From: SVMC01 sp045601345
GTDB lineage: Bacteria; Bacillota; Clostridia; Oscillospirales; Oscillospiraceae
Reading direction: 5' to 3'
Assembly: GCA_045601345.1 (NCBI GenBank)
Contig: JAZRZL010000038.1
Location: forward strand, 1 to 64,000
Length of the DNA stretch: 64,000 nucleotides
A model generated the notes under the pieces. The model was given only the letters and a program-made list of their open reading frames with translations. It had not been told where the DNA came from and did not search any database. A program made the translations under genes and the position numbers. Positions 32,772 to 41,906 of this stretch are shown piece by piece. Within the stretch, counting starts at the first letter, position 1. Each line of letters starts with the position of its first letter.

Positions 32772-33884
32772 ATGCTAAACGAAAAAAATATTTCTATCAA
32801 AAAAGGCCAGGTTCCAATGGAAGACTGGACGAATTGGCAATGGCAGGTGAAAAACTCCATCTGCACAATTGATGCACTCAAGGAACAATTGCCTTTGGAT
32901 GAGCAGGAAGAAAAACAGATTGGCCAGTGCCTTGAGCGTCTGAAAATGCGCATCACGCCTTACTACCTGTCCCTTGTGGATGAAAACGACCCTAGGGATC
33001 CCATTCGTCTGCAATGCGTACCGCAGACCTATGAGCTAAGCGGCTGCCCGGAAGAATCTTTGGACTGCCTGCATGAGGAAGAAAGCTCCCCGGTTCCGGG
33101 TCTTGTACACCGTTACCCGGATCGTGTGCTGTTTCTGGCCACCAGCTCCTGCTATATGTATTGCAGGCACTGCACCAGACGGCATTTTGTCAGCAAAGCC
33201 CCGAACGTGGATATGAAGCAGCAGTATGACCGGTGCTTCGCGTATATCCGCGAGCATACGGAGGTGCGTGATGTTCTGGTTTCCGGCGGCGATCCGCTGA
33301 CCCTGCCGGAGGAAACACTGGAATACATCCTGCGCGGCATTCGTGAGATCAAGCACGTGGAAATGATCCGCATTGGTTCCCGTGTGCCGGTCGTGCTGCC
33401 CTTCCGCATTACGGACTCGCTTTGCTCCATGCTGGAAAAGTATCATCCTCTGTGGCTCAATACACATTTTAACCATCCCAGAGAGGTGACCGAAGAGGCA
33501 AAGCAGGCTTGTGCAAAGCTTGTATCGCATGGCATTCCCCTGAACAACCAATCTGTACTCCTTGCTGGCGTGAATGATTCCGTTGAAGTCATGAAGGAGC
33601 TTGTACATAAGCTGATGGCTGCACGTGTCAGACCCTATTACCTGTATGAATGCGATCTTGTCGAAGGCCTCGGCCATTTCCGAACACCCGTCTCCAAGGG
33701 CATAGAAATCATCGAAGGTCTGCGCGGCTGGACAACGGGTATGGCTGTCCCCACCTTTGTCATTGACACCCCGGGTGGCAAGGGCAAGGTTCCTGTGCAG
33801 CCGGAATATGTGGTAGAAGCTCACCCGGATCACCTGATTTTAAGAAATTATGAAAATATAAAAATTAACTACAGCCTGAAATAA
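32772..33884 (+). CDS. kamA: lysine 2,3-aminomutase (KamA family, radical SAM)
   Basis: 370 residues, ATG 32772 after AAGGAG. Radical SAM cluster CYMYCRHC (Cys127, 131, 134). The PLP Lys is in DTPGGKGK (Lys339 by alignment). Asp295 (YECDL) and Asp332 (VIDTPGG) correspond to the two Asp that bind the lysine side chain in the Clostridium subterminale enzyme (D293, D330), so lysine rather than glutamate is favoured as substrate. Shorter than the 416-residue Clostridium enzyme at both ends. It converts lysine to beta-lysine, used for fermentation or osmoprotection; no partner genes are adjacent. Confidence 0.85.
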   Translation: MLNEKNISIKKGQVPMEDWTNWQWQVKNSICTIDALKEQLPLDEQEEKQIGQCLERLKMRITPYYLSLVDENDPRDPIRLQCVPQTYELSGCPEESLDCLHEEESSPVPGLVHRYPDRVLFLATSSCYMYCRHCTRRHFVSKAPNVDMKQQYDRCFAYIREHTEVRDVLVSGGDPLTLPEETLEYILRGIREIKHVEMIRIGSRVPVVLPFRITDSLCSMLEKYHPLWLNTHFNHPREVTEEAKQACAKLVSHGIPLNNQSVLLAGVNDSVEVMKELVHKLMAARVRPYYLYECDLVEGLGHFRTPVSKGIEIIEGLRGWTTGMAVPTFVIDTPGGKGKVPVQPEYVVEAHPDHLILRNYENIKINYSLK

Positions 33885-33897
33885 TTCCCCAAATAAA

Positions 33898-34057
33898 GGG
33901 CATCTCTAATTATTCTGCGCGAGGCGAGCTGCGAGGGATTTTTCTGCCAGATTCAATAAAAATCGTAGGGAATACTTGACGTATTTTCAAGATTTTTATT
34001 AAATCTGACGGAAATAAGACCCGCAGATTCGCCCGCGAAGAGTAATTAGAGTTGCCC
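33898..34057. repeat. Rep-A copy 2 (MITE-like)
   Basis: 160 bp, ends GGGCATCTCTAATTATTC and its inverse, flanked by TAAA on both sides (33894-33897, 34058-34061). It sits 14 nt after kamA and before its terminator. Confidence 0.85.
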
Positions 34058-34067
34058 TAAAATCTTT

Positions 34068-34104
34068 CGCCTGTGCATTGTTTGGAATGCACAGGCGTTT
34101 TTTT
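34068..34104 (+). terminator. terminator between convergent kamA and rnj
   Basis: CGCCTGTGCATT, loop GTTTGG, AATGCACAGGCG, then seven T. The T-run favours the plus strand. Confidence 0.88.
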
Positions 34105-34105
34105 A

Positions 34106-35764
34106 TTATATCTCCATGATTACCGGTAGGATCATAGGATTGCGCTTGGTATTTTTATAGAGGAAGGAAGATAAATCATTTTTCATTACAGCCTTGATGG
34201 TTGCCCAGTCTGTAATGTTTTTGCTGCGGCAATAATCCAGAGAATCCATGCAGATCATACGCATGGCCTCAATGAGATCCTCGTTTTCCTGCACATGAAC
34301 AAAGCCTCTGGTGATGATATCGGGGCCTGACATGAGGCTCTGATCCTCCGACGAGAGGATAACACAGACCGCAATCATGCCGTCTTGTGCCAGATGGCGG
34401 CGATCCCGGAGAACGACGGTACCCACATCGCCCACGCCAATGCCGTCCACAAAGATGCGCCCGGAAGCAACGGTCTCATCAGAGAGCTTACAGGTTTTGG
34501 CGGTACACTCAATCACCTTACCAATGTCTGCAATCAGAATACGCTTGGGGCTCATACCCATCATCTCGGCAAGCTGCGCGTGTTTTTGCAGATGGCGCTG
34601 TTCGCCGTGAACCGGGATAAAATACTTGGGTTTTGTAAGCGCGTGGATGATTTTCAGCTCCTCCTGACAGGCGTGCCCGGAGGCATGGAGACCCTCAAGC
34701 TTATCATAAACCACATCGGCACCCTTACGGTAAAGCTCATTGATGATACGGGAGACTGCCTTCTCGTTGCCGGGAATGGCGGAAGCGGAGATGATGACGC
34801 GGTCACCGTGCTGAATGTCAATATACCGATGGTTGGAAAACGCCATGCGATAAAGGGCGGACATATTCTCGCCCTGTGAGCCGGTAGAGACGACAACAAC
34901 CTTGTTTTTTGGCAAGCTTTTAATTTGCCCCAGCTCCACAAGGGTATTCGGTGGGATTTTGATATAGCCTAACTCTGTAGCAACCTTGAGCATATTCTCC
35001 ATACTCCGTCCCGTGACTGCCACCTTGCGCCCATAGCGGCTGGCCGTTTGCAGCACAGACTGGAGGCGGTGGAGATTGGAGGCAAAGGTGGTGATGATGA
35101 TACGCTCATCACAGTTTTTAAACTGCCTGTCCATATTATCGGCAACACTCATTTCCGATGGGGTATAGCCCTGACGCTCTACATTAGTAGAATCGCACAG
35201 GAGCGCCAGAATACCCTCCCTGCCAAGCTCACCGAAACGTGCCAAATCGGTCATACCCTCATCGGCGGTGGGGTCGATCTTAAAGTCGCCGGTCATGACA
35301 ATCACCCCCGCCGGGGTTGTAATGGCAAAGGCAACAGCATCGGCAATGGAATGGTTCACATGGATAAACTCCACACTGAAGCAGCCCGCTCTGACCACCT
35401 CTCCCGGAACATGGGTTATCAGCTTGACCTTATCGGACAGATTGTGCTCCCGAAGCTTCAGCTCAATGAGGCCATTGGTCAGTCTGGTACCATGCACTGG
35501 CGCATTAACCGCCTGAAGCACATAAGGCAGACACCCAATATGATCCTCATGCCCGTGGGTGATAAAAAAGCCCCGGAGCTTCCTCGCATTCTGGACAAGA
35601 TAGGTGACATCAGGAATGACAAGGTCTACGCCGTACATGTCTTCTTCAGGGAAGGCAATGCCGCAGTCGATGACAATCATGTCCTTGCCGTATTCCAGCA
35701 CTGTCATGTTCTTGCCGATTTCATTCAGGCCGCCAAGAGGAATTATTTTCAGTTTTTCAGCCAA
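34106..35764 (-). CDS. rnj: ribonuclease J
   Basis: 552 residues from TTG 35764 (MAEKLKIIPLGG), the start that matches family length; AGGAG lies 11 nt upstream, and the 41-residue longer ORF is not expected. Metallo-beta-lactamase motif HGHEDHIG, beta-CASP domain (e.g. STNVERQGYT) and the C-terminal HGEQRHL and GxVxVD blocks are present. Endo- and 5'-3' exoribonuclease in rRNA maturation and mRNA decay. The only RNase J in the window. Confidence 0.95.
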   Translation of the reverse strand: MAEKLKIIPLGGLNEIGKNMTVLEYGKDMIVIDCGIAFPEEDMYGVDLVIPDVTYLVQNARKLRGFFITHGHEDHIGCLPYVLQAVNAPVHGTRLTNGLIELKLREHNLSDKVKLITHVPGEVVRAGCFSVEFIHVNHSIADAVAFAITTPAGVIVMTGDFKIDPTADEGMTDLARFGELGREGILALLCDSTNVERQGYTPSEMSVADNMDRQFKNCDERIIITTFASNLHRLQSVLQTASRYGRKVAVTGRSMENMLKVATELGYIKIPPNTLVELGQIKSLPKNKVVVVSTGSQGENMSALYRMAFSNHRYIDIQHGDRVIISASAIPGNEKAVSRIINELYRKGADVVYDKLEGLHASGHACQEELKIIHALTKPKYFIPVHGEQRHLQKHAQLAEMMGMSPKRILIADIGKVIECTAKTCKLSDETVASGRIFVDGIGVGDVGTVVLRDRRHLAQDGMIAVCVILSSEDQSLMSGPDIITRGFVHVQENEDLIEAMRMICMDSLDYCRSKNITDWATIKAVMKNDLSSFLYKNTKRNPMILPVIMEI

Positions 35765-35981
35765 ATGGATCACAACTCCTTTGTCGTACCCTCGTCCCGG
35801 TGGCTGACCTGCGAGGGCAGAATTTTCAAATATAGAAGGGTAGTAGTTTCCCTTATATCCATAAAAAATACCTGTGCAATTGCACATCGGTTGGTATAGT
35901 ATAGCACAAAAATCAGGAAAAGTATACCTCTTTTTGCTGTGTGTTCATGGCTTACCCATGGCAAATTTTTCGTTATTTTAA

Positions 35982-36143
35982 GGGCAGTTCTAAAAATTCA
36001 GCACGCGTCGAGCTGCAAGGGATGTTTTTGTGAGACGCAACAAAAACCATAGGGGATACTGGATGTATTCCCAAGGATTTTTGTGAAGTATGACGGAAAC
36101 AAGACCCGTAGATTCGACTGTAATGGATTTTTAGAACTGACCC
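35982..36143. repeat. Rep-A copy 4 (diverged)
   Basis: 162 bp; ends GGGCAGTTCTAAAAATTC and GGATTTTTAGAACTGACCC, interior clearly related to the other copies (GACGGAAA-AAGACCCG-AGATTCG) but with many substitutions. Flanked by TAA on each side. Its right end touches the stop codon of the PflX-like gene (36143). An older copy. Confidence 0.75.
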
Positions 36144-37030
36144 TAAGTCATATCCAATCCTTGCAGGGAAAAATCAGGAATATAGGCGGCACTGGCACAG
36201 GACAGCTCCTGAAAATAGCCCTCCCCAATGCCACAAAGGGATGCCCAGCTGAGCACGGCGGCATATTCCTCTTCGCGCAGTGTGCGGGAGAGGGAGCCTT
36301 CCATACCCGGCATCGGCACATATTGCCCCATAATGGACACCTGCGCACCGAGGGGGATCGCCTTCTCTGCCAGCCATTCCACTGCACCGAGAGAATTGTC
36401 CACATACCCCGGCAGCACCAGATGGCGTACCAGAGTTCCCCGCACCAGTTCCTCATTCTCCACAACGCACACGCCTGTCTGCCGAAGCATTTCCAGAATC
36501 GCGGCCTGCGCCACCTCCGGGTAATTGGGCGCGGCGCTGAGCTTCGCCGCAAGCGCAGAATCGGAATATTTATAGTCCGGCAGATAGATATCCACCAGCC
36601 CCTCCAGCTCCCGCAAGGTTTCCACGCGCTCATAGCCGCCGCAGTTATATACCACAGGCACCGGCAGCTTCGGATACAGCGCCTCCACGATCGTAGGCAG
36701 GAAATGCGTGGGCGTGACCAAATTGATATTCTGGCAGCCATCATCAATCAGCTTTAAAAAGCAGTCACGAAGCTGCTTTGCACGGATTGCCTTGCCGAAG
36801 CCGCCGGTGCTGATGGGCTGATTCTGACAAAAGCTGCAACGAAGGGTACAGCCGGAAAAGAATACTGTCCCGCTGCCAAAGCTCCCGGAAATCACCGGTT
36901 CCTCCCAGTAATGCGCCGCCGCTCTGGCACAAACCGCATTAGCGGGCATCCGGCAAAAGCCGACCTTCCCCGCCTCACGGTTCACCCTGCACATCCGGGG
37001 ACATAATTGACATTCCCGATAGGACAGCAT
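36143..37030 (-). CDS. PflX-like radical SAM protein (COG1313)
   Basis: 295 residues from ATG 37030 (GGAAGGAGG upstream). The N-terminal CPRMCRVNR with CxxxC-like Cys and GFCRMP, then the radical SAM cluster GCTLRCSFCQNQ, match the COG1313 group annotated as PflA-related or PflX. Such proteins resemble pyruvate formate-lyase activating enzymes, but their substrate is unknown. No glycyl-radical enzyme is nearby. The stop codon lies at the edge of Rep-A copy 4. Confidence 0.85.
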   Translation of the reverse strand: MLSYRECQLCPRMCRVNREAGKVGFCRMPANAVCARAAAHYWEEPVISGSFGSGTVFFSGCTLRCSFCQNQPISTGGFGKAIRAKQLRDCFLKLIDDGCQNINLVTPTHFLPTIVEALYPKLPVPVVYNCGGYERVETLRELEGLVDIYLPDYKYSDSALAAKLSAAPNYPEVAQAAILEMLRQTGVCVVENEELVRGTLVRHLVLPGYVDNSLGAVEWLAEKAIPLGAQVSIMGQYVPMPGMEGSLSRTLREEEYAAVLSWASLCGIGEGYFQELSCASAAYIPDFSLQGLDMT

Positions 37031-37119
37031 CGCGCCGCCTCCTTCCTGCCTTTGTTTTGCAGCTGTGATTATACCACCTTCCCCCGGCGGCAGCAATGGA
37101 AAAATTTTTTAGATAGGGC

Positions 37120-37148
37120 TTGACAAATGGCGAAAGCATTGCTATAAT
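37120..37148 (+). promoter_or_regulatory. consensus promoter of tRNA-Val
   Basis: TTGACA (37120-37125), 17 nt, TATAAT (37143-37148); tRNA begins 13 nt later. Confidence 0.85.
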
Positions 37149-37160
37149 ATGCCTGTTTTT

Positions 37161-37236
37161 GGACGGTTAGCTCAGCTGGTAGAGCATCTGCTTGACGTGC
37201 AGGAGGTCAGCGGTTCGAGTCCGTTACCGTCCACCA
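37161..37236 (+). tRNA. tRNA-Val (anticodon GAC)
   Basis: 76 nt with encoded CCA. Acceptor stem GGACGGT/ACCGTCC, D arm GCTC...GAGC, anticodon stem TCTGC/GCAGG with loop TTGACGT giving anticodon GAC, variable loop AGGTC, T arm AGCGG-TTCGAGT-CCGTT. Reads GUC and GUU codons. Confidence 0.95.
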
Positions 37237-37239
37237 AAA

Positions 37240-37265
37240 AGCACGCTTAGGCGTGCTTTTCTTTT
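37240..37265 (+). terminator. terminator after tRNA-Val
   Basis: GCACGC, TTAG, GCGTGC, then TTTTCTTTT, starting 4 nt after the tRNA. Confidence 0.88.
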
Positions 37266-37298
37266 ACTTTATAAAAATGAAAGTAAGGAGATGGAGTC

Positions 37299-37673
37299 GT
37301 GAAAATTCAGAAATCTGCCGAGGACTATCTGGAAGCCATGCTGGTACTGCGCGAACGCAACGGCTTCATCCGCTCCGTGGACATTGCCGCCCACCTTGGT
37401 GTCACCAAGCCTAGCGTCAGCTACGCCACCAAACGTCTGCGCGAATCTGGCTACATCGACACCGACCCCGACGGCCTGATTCTCCTGCTCCCCAAGGGTC
37501 TGGAAATCGCCCAGACCATCTACACTCGCCATGAGGTTCTCAGTGAAGTCCTCATCGCCCTCGGCGTAGAGGAACAAATTGCCCGCGCCGATGCCTGCAA
37601 GCTGGAGCACGACATCAGCCCCGAAACCTTTGAAGCCCTACAGCGCTACGCCCAAACGCTGGGCATCCAATAA
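37299..37673 (+). CDS. DtxR/MntR-family metal-dependent regulator
   Basis: 124 residues from GTG 37299 (AAGGAG upstream). SAEDYLEAMLVLRE starts the winged helix; recognition helix region HLGVTKPSVSYATKRLRESG. The dimerisation/metal-binding part keeps RHEVLSEVL and DACKLEHDISPE, including Cys-x-x-Glu-His as in metal site A/C. It lacks the SH3-like third domain. Expected to control iron or manganese uptake genes, none of which is adjacent. Confidence 0.92.
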   Translation: MKIQKSAEDYLEAMLVLRERNGFIRSVDIAAHLGVTKPSVSYATKRLRESGYIDTDPDGLILLLPKGLEIAQTIYTRHEVLSEVLIALGVEEQIARADACKLEHDISPETFEALQRYAQTLGIQ

Positions 37674-37682
37674 ATAGAATTT

Positions 37683-37747
37683 ACGCCCCATCACGCAGTC
37701 TCGACCCGTTCGAGAAACTGTATGATGGGGCGTATTATTTTTATTTT
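37683..37747 (+). terminator. large terminator after the DtxR-like gene
   Basis: ACGCCCCATCA and TGATGGGGCGT enclose an inner CAGT-CTCG/CGAG-ACTG stem; followed by ATTATTTTTATTTT. Confidence 0.85.
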
Positions 37748-37748
37748 A

Positions 37749-37908
37749 GGGCATCTCTATTTATTCTGCGTGAGGCGAGCTGCGAGGGATTTTTCTGTCA
37801 GATTCAATAAAAATCGCAGGGAATACTTGACGTATTTTCAAGATTTTTATTAAATCTGACGGAAATAAGACCCGCAGAGTCGCCCGCGAAGAATAATTAG
37901 AGGTGCCC
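37749..37908. repeat. Rep-A copy 3 (MITE-like)
   Basis: 160 bp, almost identical to copy 1. Flanked by TTTA on both sides (37745-37748, 37909-37912). The stop codon of the sulfatase gene (37910) lies in the right duplication. Confidence 0.85.
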
Positions 37909-37909
37909 T

Positions 37910-39775
37910 TTATCCATTCACGCCTGTTTTGATGCGGTAATAAAGCCACCAATTGAGCTTTTTCAGCACCTCTGCCTGTTCTTCTGTCAGGGTGTTGGTG
38001 CAGGTTCCGTCAGGTAGCATATAGTTGTCGTTGCTGATGACCGGCAGAATCCTTCTTGCCTGAGAAAGGTAATCGAAGTAGGCATCACTCCCGGTCATGC
38101 CGGTCATTTCGTAGACAAGAGAGCTTAAATAACTGGCGCTGATCAGATGATCGGACGGCAAATCCAACCCCTCAACCAGCGAAGCAAAATCATATGCCTC
38201 GCAGAAGGCCTCGTTTCCCCAGATGGTGAACGGGGTCTCATGGGCATAAATCATCTGCTCCATCGTTTGATCCTGCCCCACATCGCTGCCAATGGCGCGG
38301 TAGCACTGATAATCCGCCCCCATAGCAGGCCGGTGGTCACCGAAAAATACCAGAATCGTGGGGCGATCTACGGTATCCAGATACGCCGCCAGAGAATAAA
38401 CCATCTGCGAAGTATGCCGGATGCCGGTAAAATACACCGCAAACTGCTCCCGCACATCGTACTCCAACGACATTGTCGTGGAAACCTCCTCCGTGATGGG
38501 GAATTTATATTTGTACGGGCGATATGCCTGATGATTCTCATACGTGGTAATATAGGAAAAGCTGGGGCTTGCCGTCTGGCTGTACTTCTGCGCAAGCTTT
38601 TCCAGAAGAACACTGTCCGGACAGAAGCTGCATTCCCATTCATCACGGTTAGAGAAGGCCTCCTCGAAGGTCTGGTCTTCAATGCCCAGATACGCAAAAA
38701 CATTGGAGCGATTATAAAACCAGCTCTTGCCGGGATGCATGAACCAGTTGGCATAACCCTGCTCCTGATACACGCGGGCAATAGAGCCGATATCGTGCCG
38801 CACGACACGGAAGGCAGAGGTTAGCTCAGAGGAAATCATATGCGTCTGCATCCCGGTCAGTACGTCAAATTCTGTATTGGCTGTACCTGCGCCAAAATCA
38901 GAAACCACAATATGGCCGGAAATCGCACGGTCACTGTCTGCAATCTGGTGGTAGAGATAGGTCGGATTCTCCTGTGCTGGATAGGTAAAGGCAGCTTCAT
39001 CCGACAGATCGGTAAACGCCTCGCCCATCAGCATGATGATATCCACATCCATCGGGGTTTCCTTAGGCAAGGACTCCTCTGCCCATTGCTTTACCTCAGA
39101 GGCCTGATATCCCTCTGGCTTTTCCACAGGATAGAGATTCAAATTGTGCAGGAAGCAATAGGGGAAGCCATAGGTATAATACACCAGCGCAACATTGGAT
39201 TTATCCACATCCGGAAGCGCCTTATAGAAATCCTTATCCGCATAGATGTTCGCGCACATTCCAACAAAAATCGCTACAACAAGCAGCAAAATAATCAGTC
39301 TCGGAAGCCATTTCATCCGTTTGCTTTTGAGGAAGAAAGCCAACACAAAAAAACCGACAATGGAACAAATCATAAGCGCAAGCACTCTGGGGTGCAAATC
39401 GAGATGATAATCCCCCGCTGCAACTAGACTTTCCTTGAGCAGCATAATATCACCCGGCACAAGCGGATCATTGCGCCCTTCCATTTTCAGCAGATTCGCA
39501 TAGGAAAGCCCTTCCGCAAGGAAGGCCGTGATTCCGGCAGAGGTAAAAACATTGCCAAAAATGCAATAGAAAACCAGTGCCAGAAAAACAACAGGCGCAA
39601 AATTCAGCAAAAGCAGGTTGGGAATCCGTTGGATTGATTTTAGGGAATCATGCAGCGAACCGGGTTGGATTGCCACCACGATCAGAAAAATCACCCCGCT
39701 ACATACCAAAAGCAGCAGTACAGAGAGAAATTGATTCATCCTTCTGTGTAAGGAACATAACTTCTTGTTGGCCAT
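37910..39775 (-). CDS. LTA-synthase-like membrane sulfatase
   Basis: 621 residues from ATG 39775 (GAGGG 7 nt upstream); the 48-residue upstream extension is not supported. Five hydrophobic segments (about 15-210) precede an extracellular sulfatase-fold domain. DIIMLMGEAF carries the first metal Glu, GTANTEFDVLTG the nucleophile Thr region, and VFFGDHRPAMG the Asp-His metal pair. It probably transfers glycerol-phosphate or phosphoethanolamine to an envelope polymer. Which polymer cannot be told. Confidence 0.85.
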   Translation of the reverse strand: MANKKLCSLHRRMNQFLSVLLLLVCSGVIFLIVVAIQPGSLHDSLKSIQRIPNLLLLNFAPVVFLALVFYCIFGNVFTSAGITAFLAEGLSYANLLKMEGRNDPLVPGDIMLLKESLVAAGDYHLDLHPRVLALMICSIVGFFVLAFFLKSKRMKWLPRLIILLLVVAIFVGMCANIYADKDFYKALPDVDKSNVALVYYTYGFPYCFLHNLNLYPVEKPEGYQASEVKQWAEESLPKETPMDVDIIMLMGEAFTDLSDEAAFTYPAQENPTYLYHQIADSDRAISGHIVVSDFGAGTANTEFDVLTGMQTHMISSELTSAFRVVRHDIGSIARVYQEQGYANWFMHPGKSWFYNRSNVFAYLGIEDQTFEEAFSNRDEWECSFCPDSVLLEKLAQKYSQTASPSFSYITTYENHQAYRPYKYKFPITEEVSTTMSLEYDVREQFAVYFTGIRHTSQMVYSLAAYLDTVDRPTILVFFGDHRPAMGADYQCYRAIGSDVGQDQTMEQMIYAHETPFTIWGNEAFCEAYDFASLVEGLDLPSDHLISASYLSSLVYEMTGMTGSDAYFDYLSQARRILPVISNDNYMLPDGTCTNTLTEEQAEVLKKLNWWLYYRIKTGVNG

Positions 39776-39969
39776 ATGCATTCCCTCAATAAGATATTTT
39801 ATTGTGGTATTGTAGCAGATTGCAGCAGGGTTTTCAATGCAAATTTCCTGTAATTCCACGGTAATTGAATGAGTTAAGAAAATATGAACATTGGGCAACG
39901 TTATGTCAACTTCACACAACAGGGCAGTGGGTGGTTCTTAATGGCAGTAAATTAACAAGCCCTTGCCTT

Positions 39970-39980
39970 CCCCGCTGGGG
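39970..39980. repeat. left target-site duplication of the IS4 element
   Basis: CCCCGCTGGGG, identical to 41423-41433; an 11-bp palindrome forming the tip of the first Rep-C hairpin. Confidence 0.88.
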
Positions 39981-41422
39981 CAATGCCGTCAACCTAACGA
40001 ACAGGACGGCGAGAAGAAGAATATTTACTGGTTTTATGCTTCTTAGTTCTATCAAAATGACGATCTTGCTCAACTTTAGTTGCAGCTTTAGCAAGCTGCG
40101 ACGCGATCTTTTGGAAATACCTTTCTTTTTCCGAATCTGATTGTGTCAAGATCATTTTCGTTACAACAGGCTTTAACGTGCCGATAGTAACAGATAAGTT
40201 TTGCTTATAGATATATTTATTGCCTTTGCTGTTGTGTTCTGCATTAAATTGTTGCTCAATATCATAAGCAAAGCCGGCACTCAAATTAAACAGATACATT
40301 GCGGCATAGTAATCCTGCTCTATTGCAACAGCGGATAGACCGGAAAAGTTTTCAATACAAATGGAATTTTTTGCATGGTCATATGATGTCTCAATACCCC
40401 AACGCAAATGATATAGCTTACCTAGTTCTTCCTTAGAATAGTCGTCTTCTGAAAGATTTGTAATAAGTATTTCTTCATCTGATTCGCCATTTTCATTCGT
40501 CAGCCCAATCCGAACTGTTCTGAAGGTCAGTTCATTTTCGGCAGATATAAATTTATGTGTTACAAGGCAATCATCTTCACTGGCTTTTATACCTTTTACA
40601 AAGGATTTGTCGCATCTAAAGATGTATTTTGCCCCGCAATCAGTAAGCTTCTGTAACAGTTTTGCCGATGGGTAGCCTCTATCAAACAAATACAGTACCT
40701 TTTCGAAACCATATCTGCCGTTAATATAGTCGATATGCCTTTCTGCCAAATCTCTTTCGCTGCTTTTGCAGGGGGATATTACCGCATCAAGGTACAATCC
40801 GTTGAGAACGTCAAAAGCACATGATGACAGCGCCTGATTTTGAGGTGCGTTGCCGGTAATCTGACTTCCAAAATGTTGTGCAAGCTCTGCCGAATCCGGC
40901 AAATTCAGGCGGCATCCATCTATTGCAACTACAAGATACTCATTTGATGTCTTATAATCGGCTTTCCTATAGAAAGTATCCGTGATTACCTGAAAAATTT
41001 CCTTGATCGCTTCTGGTTTTATTAATTGTCTACGTTTTGAAAAGGCTTGCTTAGAGTAAGTGTCGTTCATGTTCTCGTTCTCCAGTAGGAAGTTATTCAG
41101 TTCTACCTGAATGCTTCTTTTTGATGGATTCAGCAGCAAAGAGATAAAAGCCTCAAATGATATTTTGCATCTTGAAGGTCTCGGATAGAAATGCTTCTTT
41201 GTCCATGCATTTAAGCGATAATTCTCTGAGCGTATCGTTTCGTTGGCGTTTTCCAACATTTCCTTTGCAATCTCAATTAATTTTCTCATAAAGCACCTCG
41301 AAAGTGAAATTTCACATTTCGATTTTTTTTGGCGCTTCTTTATTTGTCAATTCGCATTATTTACAATCTTTTGTGCCGATTTTTGTATATTTTTACGTGT
41401 CCACGTTAGGTTGACGGCATTG
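39981..41422. mobile_element. IS4-family insertion sequence, intact, 1442 bp
   Basis: Perfect 19-bp terminal inverted repeats (CAATGCCGTCAACCTAACG at 39981-39999; inverse at 41404-41422), an 11-bp direct duplication CCCCGCTGGGG on both sides and one full-length transposase. The duplication length fits IS4/IS231 relatives (usually 9-13 bp). The undamaged ends and gene suggest a recent insertion. Confidence 0.92.
39994..41289 (-). CDS. IS4-family DDE transposase
   Basis: 431 residues, uninterrupted. The DDE triad is Asp124 (VVAIDGCRLN), Asp203 (YLFDRGYP) and Glu300, inside the IS4 signature Y-x2-R-x3-E-x6-K (Tyr293, Arg296, Glu300, Lys307). The stop codon lies in the left inverted repeat. The basic tail (residues 410-431) is rich in Lys/Arg/Ser. 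Lower G+C and different codon use from neighbouring genes indicate transfer. Confidence 0.95.
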   Translation of the reverse strand: MRKLIEIAKEMLENANETIRSENYRLNAWTKKHFYPRPSRCKISFEAFISLLLNPSKRSIQVELNNFLLENENMNDTYSKQAFSKRRQLIKPEAIKEIFQVITDTFYRKADYKTSNEYLVVAIDGCRLNLPDSAELAQHFGSQITGNAPQNQALSSCAFDVLNGLYLDAVISPCKSSERDLAERHIDYINGRYGFEKVLYLFDRGYPSAKLLQKLTDCGAKYIFRCDKSFVKGIKASEDDCLVTHKFISAENELTFRTVRIGLTNENGESDEEILITNLSEDDYSKEELGKLYHLRWGIETSYDHAKNSICIENFSGLSAVAIEQDYYAAMYLFNLSAGFAYDIEQQFNAEHNSKGNKYIYKQNLSVTIGTLKPVVTKMILTQSDSEKERYFQKIASQLAKAATKVEQDRHFDRTKKHKTSKYSSSRRPVR

Positions 41423-41433
41423 CCCCGCTGGGG
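41423..41433. repeat. right target-site duplication of the IS4 element
   Basis: CCCCGCTGGGG, copy of 39970-39980. Confidence 0.88.
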
Positions 41434-41632
41434 AAGGTGCCGCCCGCAGGTGGCGGATGAGGTATGCTTCCTGAAATTCTATGTTAGGAAGGTTTTCTGT
41501 TTTGGTAGTGCATCCAATGACCTCTTCCGTCTCGCTTCGCTCGCCAGCTTCCCCAGCGGGGAAGCCTTGGCTCTTACCGCCATTGGGGGCGGTTCGTTTG
41601 TTCATAATTTGTTTACTCATTCAATTACCGTG

Positions 41633-41906
41633 TTATTTTTTTGCTTTCCTCTTGCCTTGTAGGTGTTACTATGATGTGTAACAGCAAGCTAAACTCTAAA
41701 AGTCTCTTTTGGAGTCTAAGGCAGACTTTTAACACAATGAAAGATGGCAGTTCTAAAAACCCGAGTTTGCCACTTGCAAAATTAATTTTTTTAATTTTTT
41801 TGGGTTTACGGAACTATTTCAAGAGGTTACTTTTTGTCAACTGGCAAACTCAGGAAAAATGGTGTGCAAGGTCTACCATGGGGCTTGCTAAGGGGATTAT
41901 GCGTGT
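41633..41906. other. non-coding gap with two inverted repeats
   Basis: No gene seen. AAAAGTCT ... AGACTTTT pairs at about 41697-41731. A second pair, CCGAGTTTGCCACTTG (about 41762) and CAACTGGCAAACTCAGG (about 41838), encloses a very AT-rich 60 bp. The region ends in the promoter and Rep-B copy ahead of gdpP. It could be the remains of another small element. Confidence 0.5.

Larger units (their letters stand above)
39857..41632. repeat. Rep-C copy 3, interrupted by the IS4 element
   Basis: Inverted ends CACGGTAATTGAATGAGT (left, 39857) and its near-inverse ending at 41632, about 33 bp with few mismatches. Removing the IS (39981-41422) and one target copy restores a 323-bp element with the hairpins CCTTCCCC-gct-GGGGAAGG, GCCGCCCGCAGGTGGC and GCTTCCCC-agc-GGGGAAGC. 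Confidence 0.8.
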
